DNA of 11,440 nt from an uncultured Lachnospiraceae bacterium. Its GTDB lineage: Bacteria; Bacillota; Clostridia; Lachnospirales; Lachnospiraceae. Location: positions 1 through 11,440 of the forward strand of contig USGM01000104.1 in assembly GCA_900554205.1 (NCBI GenBank). Direction: 5' to 3'. A program made the translations under genes and the position numbers. The notes beneath the pieces were generated by a model. That model ran no database searches. It was given only the letters and a program-made list of their open reading frames with translations, and was not told the origin of the DNA. Of the stretch, positions 7,386 through 11,440 are shown in pieces (positions within the stretch are counted from its first letter, which is position 1; each line of letters begins with the position of its first letter).

Positions 7386-7889
7386 ATGTATGACGAACTG
7401 ACAAAGAGTGACATTAAGAAGATGGAGGAGGAGATCGAGTACCGCAAGCTCGTGGTGCGTCCCAAGGCGCTGGAGGATGTGAAGGAGACGAGGGCGCATG
7501 GCGATCTCAGCGAGAACTTTGAGTACCATGCCGCGAAGAAGTACAAGAACCAGAATGAGAGCCGTATCCGCTATCTGGAGAGGATGATCAAGACGGCAAA
7601 GGTGATCTCCGAGGATTCGGCGGAGGATGAGGTCGGCATCAACAATACGGTCACGATTGAGTTTGTGGACGATGCTTCGGTAGAAACCTATAAGATTGTG
7701 ACGACGGTGCGCGGAAACTCGCTCGAAAACCTCATCAGCAATGAGAGCCCGCTGGGAAAGGCACTCCTCGGAAAGAAGGAGGGGGATATCGCCCATGTGC
7801 AGGTCAATGACACGGTCGGGTATGATGTCAAGATTCTCAAAATAGAAAATACCGTGGATGACGGAAGCGATAAGATCAGAAGTTTTTGA
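7386..7889 (+). CDS. greA: GreA/GreB-type transcript cleavage factor
   Basis: A 167-residue protein, close to the usual GreA length (about 158). The N-terminal half is a charged antiparallel coiled coil (MYDELTKSDIKKMEEEIEYR and onward) carrying the conserved tip RAHGDLSENFEYHAAK, with D40 and E43. These acidic residues enter the RNA polymerase secondary channel and position Mg2+ for cleaving backtracked RNA (family knowledge). The C-terminal half has the FKBP-like fold ending SNESPLGKALLGKKEGD. The start at 7386 has AAGGA (7373-7377) 8 nt upstream; the frame is open further back to 7344 but without a better ribosome site. It lies 66 nt after the MraY-like gene and 18 nt before the HAD-CPBP gene, on the same strand, so it is probably cotranscribed. 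Confidence 0.93.
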   Translation: MYDELTKSDIKKMEEEIEYRKLVVRPKALEDVKETRAHGDLSENFEYHAAKKYKNQNESRIRYLERMIKTAKVISEDSAEDEVGINNTVTIEFVDDASVETYKIVTTVRGNSLENLISNESPLGKALLGKKEGDIAHVQVNDTVGYDVKILKIENTVDDGSDKIRSF

Positions 7890-7907
7890 TAAATTTGGAG
7901 GAGCTGC

Positions 7908-9410
7908 ATGAAAAAATATTTACTCTTTGATCTGGACGGAACCCTGACGGATCCCAAGGTAGGCATCTGTACCTGTGTGCAATATGCGCTGGCATCCTTT
8001 GGAATCGAGGAGCCGGATATAGAGAAGCTGACACCGTTTATCGGGCCGCCGCTGAAGGACAGCTTTCAGGAATTTTATGGATTTACGGACGAGCAGGCGG
8101 CAGCGGCGATTGAGAAATACAGAGAACGCTTTCAGGATGTCGGCTTATTTGAAAATGAGATATACGCAGGAGTTCCCGAGATGCTGAGAAGTCTGAGCGC
8201 GAAGGGAATGTTCCTTGCGGTGGCATCCAGTAAACCTACAGTTTTCGTAAAAAGGATACTGGAGCATTTTGATATTGTGAAGTATTTTAAGGTTGTTGTC
8301 GGCAGTGAACTGGACGGTACGAGAACGAGCAAGGATGAGGTCGTCGAGGAGGCGCTCAGGCAGCTCTTCGGGGATCAGCCGGTAGATAAGTCTGCTGTCT
8401 ATATGATCGGAGACCGGAAGTTTGACATTGAAGGCGCGAGGGCGATGGGTGTCGAGAGTGTCGGTGTCAGTTATGGCTACGGCGGAATGGAGGAGCTTCG
8501 GGAGGCAAAGGCAGATTATATCGTGCGCTCGGTGGAGGAACTGCAGAAGTTTCTGCTGCGCGGCACGGAGGAAAGTGCGGGAAAGGGACTTACCTTCCAG
8601 AAAATATGGCAGTTCGGCTATCCGTTTCTGATGTTCCTGCTGATCAGGAGCATTGCGGTCGGAGTCGTGGCATATCTTTATCTGCTGATCGATGGGCATT
8701 TCCCCGGGACAGGGCTTCTGATTTATGATGATGCGGGAAATCCGGCGGGGACGACGGGAAACGGTTCTGCAATCGCGCAGATTATCGGTTTTGTGGCGGG
8801 TGCGGCTGTTGTCTGGAAAAGTGCGCGCACGATGATCCGCGAGGCGGCTGACGACTCCAGATTACTGCATATCCGCAAGGAGCCTGTGCAGTCCTATCTC
8901 TTTCTGACTGTGGCATCTGTCGGAATGATGCTCGGATTAAATATGTTGATGGAGCTGACAGGCATGACGAATATTTCTGCCGCTTACCAGAGGGTTTCGG
9001 AGCAGCAGTATTCGGCGGGGCTTATTCCGTCACTGCTTCTGTATGTGGTCGCGGCGCCGGTTGCGGAGGAACTGTTATTCCGGGGCGTGATCTATAATTG
9101 CCTGAAGCGGACGTTGAAGCCTGCGGCGGCAATGCTCGCGGCAGCAGTTTTTTTCGGCGTGTATCACGGAAATTCCGTGCAGGGCATCTACGGTTTCTGC
9201 ATGGCGTGTCTGATCATTTATGCTTATGAATATTTCGGGGATTTTAGGGTGCCGGTTGTCATGCATGCGCTGATCAACCTGATTTCCTATCTGCTGTGCA
9301 ATACGGAACTCGCGGTGTCTGGCTTTGTGTGCTGGCCGGTCTGCATCATTTCTCTGGTGGTAGGCGCAGGGGCGGTTCTGCTGATGCGCAGACAGAGGAA
9401 GGTATTTTAA
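7908..9410 (+). CDS. Fusion of HAD phosphatase and CPBP membrane protease
   Basis: One uninterrupted 500-residue frame with two unrelated parts. Residues 1-217 are a HAD hydrolase of the phosphoglycolate phosphatase/Gph type. They contain motif I FDLDGTLTD (D8, D10), an alpha-helical cap, motif II ASSKP (S107/S108), a motif III lysine near K142, and motif IV MIGDRKFDI (D169, D173). Residues about 228-495 are a polytopic membrane domain with the CPBP (CAAX protease/Abi) motifs AEELLFRG (E387, E388, R392), FGVYHGN (H420) and HALIN (H453, N457), all predicted active-site residues. Both active sites look complete. GGAGG at 7897-7901, 6 nt before ATG 7908, supports the start. The soluble phosphatase would face the cytoplasm and the protease would lie in the membrane. 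Substrates are unknown. Gaps of 18 and 27 nt to greA and the glycosyltransferase gene suggest an operon. Confidence 0.88.
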   Translation: MKKYLLFDLDGTLTDPKVGICTCVQYALASFGIEEPDIEKLTPFIGPPLKDSFQEFYGFTDEQAAAAIEKYRERFQDVGLFENEIYAGVPEMLRSLSAKGMFLAVASSKPTVFVKRILEHFDIVKYFKVVVGSELDGTRTSKDEVVEEALRQLFGDQPVDKSAVYMIGDRKFDIEGARAMGVESVGVSYGYGGMEELREAKADYIVRSVEELQKFLLRGTEESAGKGLTFQKIWQFGYPFLMFLLIRSIAVGVVAYLYLLIDGHFPGTGLLIYDDAGNPAGTTGNGSAIAQIIGFVAGAAVVWKSARTMIREAADDSRLLHIRKEPVQSYLFLTVASVGMMLGLNMLMELTGMTNISAAYQRVSEQQYSAGLIPSLLLYVVAAPVAEELLFRGVIYNCLKRTLKPAAAMLAAAVFFGVYHGNSVQGIYGFCMACLIIYAYEYFGDFRVPVVMHALINLISYLLCNTELAVSGFVCWPVCIISLVVGAGAVLLMRRQRKVF

Positions 9411-9437
9411 TCAGAGGTATTTTTGGGGAGAACCAGA

Positions 9438-10277
9438 ATGAGATTTTCGATTATTACGGTGTCGTACAATCCCGGGGAGAAGCTGCGAGAGACGCTTCGC
9501 AGTGTGGCAGCGCAGAGCTTTACGGATTACGAGGTCATCGTCAAGGACGGCGGCAGCAAGGATGGATCTACGGATTTTCTGAAAGGTTCGGAGGGAGAAG
9601 GGCTGAACCGTGTGCGGTTCTATGAGGAGAAGGACAAGGGAATTTACGATGCCATGAACAGGGCGGTCGGCTATGCGAAGGGTCAGTATGTTCTGTTCCT
9701 GAACTGCGGCGATCTGCTGGCGGATGAAAATGTGCTGGAGCGGGTGAATGAGGTCATAGAGCGGACAGAGCACGACGGGGCGGGAGACAGTAAAGTGCAG
9801 AAACCGAGGTATGTGTTCTACGGAGATACTTTCGGCGAACAGACGAAGGTGACAATCGCCTCGGCACCGGAGATTACGGGATTTACCTGTTACAGAAATA
9901 TTCCATGCCATCAGTCCTGCTTTTATGATATTGAACTGTGCAGGGAAAAGCCCTACGATCTAAGCTATAAGATCCGTGCGGATTATGACCATTTCCTTTG
10001 GTGCTTCTATCGGGGAAATGCCGGGTTTATCCATATGGATTTCCCGGTGGCATCCTATGAAGGGGGAGGCTATTCGGAGAGTAAGGAGAACGGGAAGAGA
10101 GACGCGCAGGAGCACAGACAGATTACCGGTACCTATATGAAAAAGGCAGAGCTGTTCAGGTATCGGGCGATCATGGCGCTGACACTCGCTCCGGTGAGAA
10201 GTAAAATGGCGGAAAGCAAGGCGTTTTCCGGGCTGTATCACCGGTTGAAAAGTGTGTTATATAAAGGGAAGGATTGA
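9438..10277 (+). CDS. Family 2 glycosyltransferase
   Basis: A 279-residue GT-A fold glycosyltransferase. The N-terminus FSIITVSYNPGEKLRETLRS opens the Rossmann-like nucleotide-sugar domain. Next come VKDGGSKDGSTDF (36-47), then EEKDKGIYDAMNRAVGYAKG (63-82), and LFLNCGD (86-92), where the final aspartate stands in for the metal-binding DXD. FYGDTFGE and IPCHQSCFYD further on are typical of the subgroup that decorates exopolysaccharide, teichoic or glycolipid polymers. There are no clear membrane helices, so it probably works at the cytoplasmic membrane face. Donor and acceptor cannot be read from the sequence. The ATG at 9438 has GGGGAG (9425-9430) 7 nt upstream; a TTG at 9423 is in frame but lacks a ribosome site. 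It is the last gene of the rightward run and ends 2 nt from the 3' end of the opposing sdpI-like gene. Confidence 0.9.
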   Translation: MRFSIITVSYNPGEKLRETLRSVAAQSFTDYEVIVKDGGSKDGSTDFLKGSEGEGLNRVRFYEEKDKGIYDAMNRAVGYAKGQYVLFLNCGDLLADENVLERVNEVIERTEHDGAGDSKVQKPRYVFYGDTFGEQTKVTIASAPEITGFTCYRNIPCHQSCFYDIELCREKPYDLSYKIRADYDHFLWCFYRGNAGFIHMDFPVASYEGGGYSESKENGKRDAQEHRQITGTYMKKAELFRYRAIMALTLAPVRSKMAESKAFSGLYHRLKSVLYKGKD

Positions 10278-10279
10278 AA

Positions 10280-10960
10280 TTAAAGCTCAGCGCGGTAAAT
10301 TCGGTAGCTGTATATGAAAGCAGCGATGACAGCGCCCAGCAGGTAAACGGTCGTCAAAATAATTACTGTGGCGGAGCCGGTAAAGATGGCGGTGATAATG
10401 GTCAGCAGACCGGCGACAATGAGTGCGCCAGCCCCGAAACGATTGCTTTTCATCCACGTGACATCGTTATACATGCTCCATTTCGTTCGGATACCTAATA
10501 AACGGTTTTTCCTTGTCTTTGGTATGAAATTGCCGATTACGATAAGAAGAATGCCTGATAAAATACAGCAAAGGCGGCTGATGTCCACAGGGGCATGTGT
10601 GTCGCCTGCGGCAGTGGTAAGGTAGTCAGTGCCGAGGAAAAAACACTGCATGGCACCAAACATAAGAGCCATGCCGATGGCGGTTACCTGAAACACCTTG
10701 GTATTTGCAGCGGCTTCGGCGCGTTCCTTGTCAGAAGCAGCATTTTTTGCTTTCTTTTCATAAAGGCGGATCAACAGATGCCAGAAAAGGGTAAAGGCAA
10801 GTATCAGGACAGGGAAGATCAGATTTTCATATTTGCTTCCCCAGCGGTTGATCTGTCCCGCCATATTATAGTGCATGGGTACGGAGTCCGGCAGGAATTG
10901 CAGTGCTACAGCAGTGATGATGAGAGGAACGAGAGAAAGGAGCCACATTATTTTTTTCAT
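10280..10960 (-). CDS. sdpI: SdpI-like membrane protein (DUF1648 + SdpI domains)
   Basis: A 226-residue protein with about six membrane helices (roughly 4-22, 47-66, 89-110, 128-146, 177-194, 198-218). The N-terminal DUF1648 signature is PDSVPMHYNMAGQINRWGSK (24-43). The C-terminal SdpI signature GNFIPKTRKNRLLGIRTKW (143-161) is followed by MYNDVTWMKSNRFGA. In Bacillus subtilis, SdpI gives immunity to the SdpC toxin and sequesters the repressor SdpR at the membrane (family knowledge). Here no SdpC-like gene lies in view, so self-immunity is unproven; a role in envelope stress or bacteriocin sensing is possible. Its ATG overlaps the stop codon of the upstream arsR-type gene (ATGA, 10957-10960). 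GGAGGT in the end of that gene serves as ribosome site, so the two are translationally coupled. Confidence 0.87.
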   Translation of the reverse strand: MKKIMWLLSLVPLIITAVALQFLPDSVPMHYNMAGQINRWGSKYENLIFPVLILAFTLFWHLLIRLYEKKAKNAASDKERAEAAANTKVFQVTAIGMALMFGAMQCFFLGTDYLTTAAGDTHAPVDISRLCCILSGILLIVIGNFIPKTRKNRLLGIRTKWSMYNDVTWMKSNRFGAGALIVAGLLTIITAIFTGSATVIILTTVYLLGAVIAAFIYSYRIYRAEL

Positions 10961-11226
10961 GTTGTCTTACCTCCAAATTGTTGAATCCATATAATTAATT
11001 CTTCTAAAACAGTGGTGTTAATTTCATAATAGATGAAGTTTTTCTCCCTGTATTCTATGACAAGGTCTGCGCTTTTCAGCAGCTTCAGATGGTAGGAAAG
11101 CGCCTGTGGAGTAATGCCGAGACGTTCGGCAATTTCACCCGCATTCATTCTGCCGTTTCTGAGTATTACCAGAATTTCCCGACGCTGACTGTCTGATAAA
11201 ACCTTAAAAATGCTTGACTCACTCAA
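10957..11226 (-). CDS. Small ArsR-family repressor, SdpR-like
   Basis: An 89-residue winged helix-turn-helix protein. SDSQRREILVILRNGRMNAG leads to EIAERLGITPQALSYHLKLL (31-50), in which TPQALSYHLKLL is the recognition helix. The wing is about 57-69 (IEYREKNFIYYEIN). There are no cysteines and no ELCVCD-type metal site, so it is unlikely to sense metals. Length and linkage to an SdpI-like gene match SdpR-type autorepressors, whose activity is relieved when the membrane partner captures them (established for B. subtilis SdpR/SdpI; inferred here). Translation appears to start at TTG 11226-11224: AGGTGG lies 6 nt upstream, an in-frame stop precedes it at 11244-11242, and the next in-frame ATG would remove part of the fold. 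The gene overlaps sdpI by 4 nt. Confidence 0.88.
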   Translation of the reverse strand: MSESSIFKVLSDSQRREILVILRNGRMNAGEIAERLGITPQALSYHLKLLKSADLVIEYREKNFIYYEINTTVLEELIIWIQQFGGKTT

Positions 11227-11247
11227 TACTACCCACCTATTTCAAAA

Positions 11248-11262
11248 AAGTTTTAAATACTT
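11248..11262. promoter_or_regulatory. Imperfect palindrome, candidate ArsR-family operator
   Basis: On the minus strand AAGTATTTAAAACTT has symmetric arms AAGT/ACTT around an A/T-rich centre. It lies immediately downstream of the predicted transcription start (about 11264), where a bound repressor would block the polymerase. The symmetry is imperfect and the A/T content high, so this is a suggestion only. Confidence 0.25.
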
Positions 11263-11270
11263 ACAAGCTG

Positions 11271-11300
11271 ATTATAAGGCGACAGGTTTTGGAGTGTCAA
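11271..11300 (-). promoter_or_regulatory. Near-consensus promoter of the arsR-sdpI operon
   Basis: On the minus strand, a perfect TTGACA (11300-11295) and a perfect TATAAT (11276-11271) are separated by 18 nt. Start would be near 11264, giving a leader of about 38 nt before the TTG start codon. Such a strong promoter fits a gene normally held down by its own repressor. Confidence 0.72.
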
Positions 11301-11440
11301 GAGGTATTTCAAATCATTTCAGGAATCTATGCTTTTCAATACCTATAAGCAGATTTTCTATTTTCAAATTTCTATGCCGGCGTAGGCCGATGTCTATGAA
11401 TCCAGAGGAATCCCTGCTTAGATACCCAATGACAATCATA
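11301..11440. other. Unassigned intergenic sequence
   Basis: I see no gene, RNA or terminator here. A short minus-strand frame is open from the window edge to a stop at 11316-11314 (about 42 codons). It has no recognisable family and could be chance or the tail of a gene lying beyond the window. TATTTCAAA at 11305-11313 also occurs at 11238-11246, with a one-base-longer variant (TATTTTCAAA) at 11359-11368. Confidence 0.3.

Noticed and set aside
10209..10230. CGGAAA...TTTCCG inverted repeat near the end of the GT2 gene as a terminator for leftward transcription
   Set aside because: It is a short stem within coding sequence followed by an interrupted T stretch, too weak to call.
11314..11440. 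Short minus-strand open frame at the right edge
   Set aside because: About 42 codons with no family resemblance and no ribosome site in view. It may be the tail of an outside gene, but this cannot be shown.
1..11440. CRISPR array, tRNA, rRNA, insertion sequence or prophage genes
   Set aside because: I found no regularly spaced direct repeats, cloverleaf structures, transposase or integrase motifs, or phage structural genes.

Overview
The window reads as a chromosomal segment from a Gram-positive anaerobe of the class Clostridia, probably a gut Lachnospiraceae or Oscillospiraceae. This rests on the S-layer homology protein, the GreA/MraY-paralogue neighbourhood, the sdpR/sdpI-like pair, strong purine-rich ribosome binding sites and moderate GC. 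The taxonomic call is inferred from protein style only.

Layout. (1) Positions 1-480 hold the C-terminal end of a surface protein with S-layer homology repeats. (2) Positions 481-720 hold a cluster of hairpins, including one leftward and one rightward intrinsic terminator. Overlapping this and running to 1042 is a minus-strand LysR-type regulator that has lost most of its effector domain. (3) A divergent promoter region (about 1043-1214) separates it from an intact MATE-family efflux transporter (1215-2594). (4) A very large cytoplasmic GH2 beta-galactosidase-type enzyme follows (2693-6259), with its own extended -10 promoter and a good terminator. (5) A four-gene rightward run (6354-10277) encodes an MraY/WecA-type polyprenyl-phosphate sugar-1-phosphate transferase, GreA, a fusion of a HAD phosphatase to a CPBP membrane protease, and a family 2 glycosyltransferase. 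(6) A leftward two-gene operon (11226-10280) encodes a small ArsR-family repressor and an SdpI-like membrane protein, translationally coupled by a 4-nt overlap and driven by a near-consensus promoter. The last ~140 bases hold nothing I can assign.

How the parts may work together. The LysR/MATE pair looks like a regulator with a divergent target in which the regulator has decayed. The 6354-10277 run combines two cell-envelope glycan enzymes, a membrane protease-like domain and a transcript-cleavage factor, which suggests envelope maintenance or modification. The ArsR/SdpI pair resembles the autoregulated immunity/signalling module described for Bacillus subtilis SdpR/SdpI, but no toxin gene is present here.

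Most of the window is ordinary housekeeping or accessory content. The points most worth a second look are the HAD-CPBP fusion, the degraded LysR gene, the promoter buried in the terminator before the four-gene run, and the MraY paralogue with an altered histidine motif.
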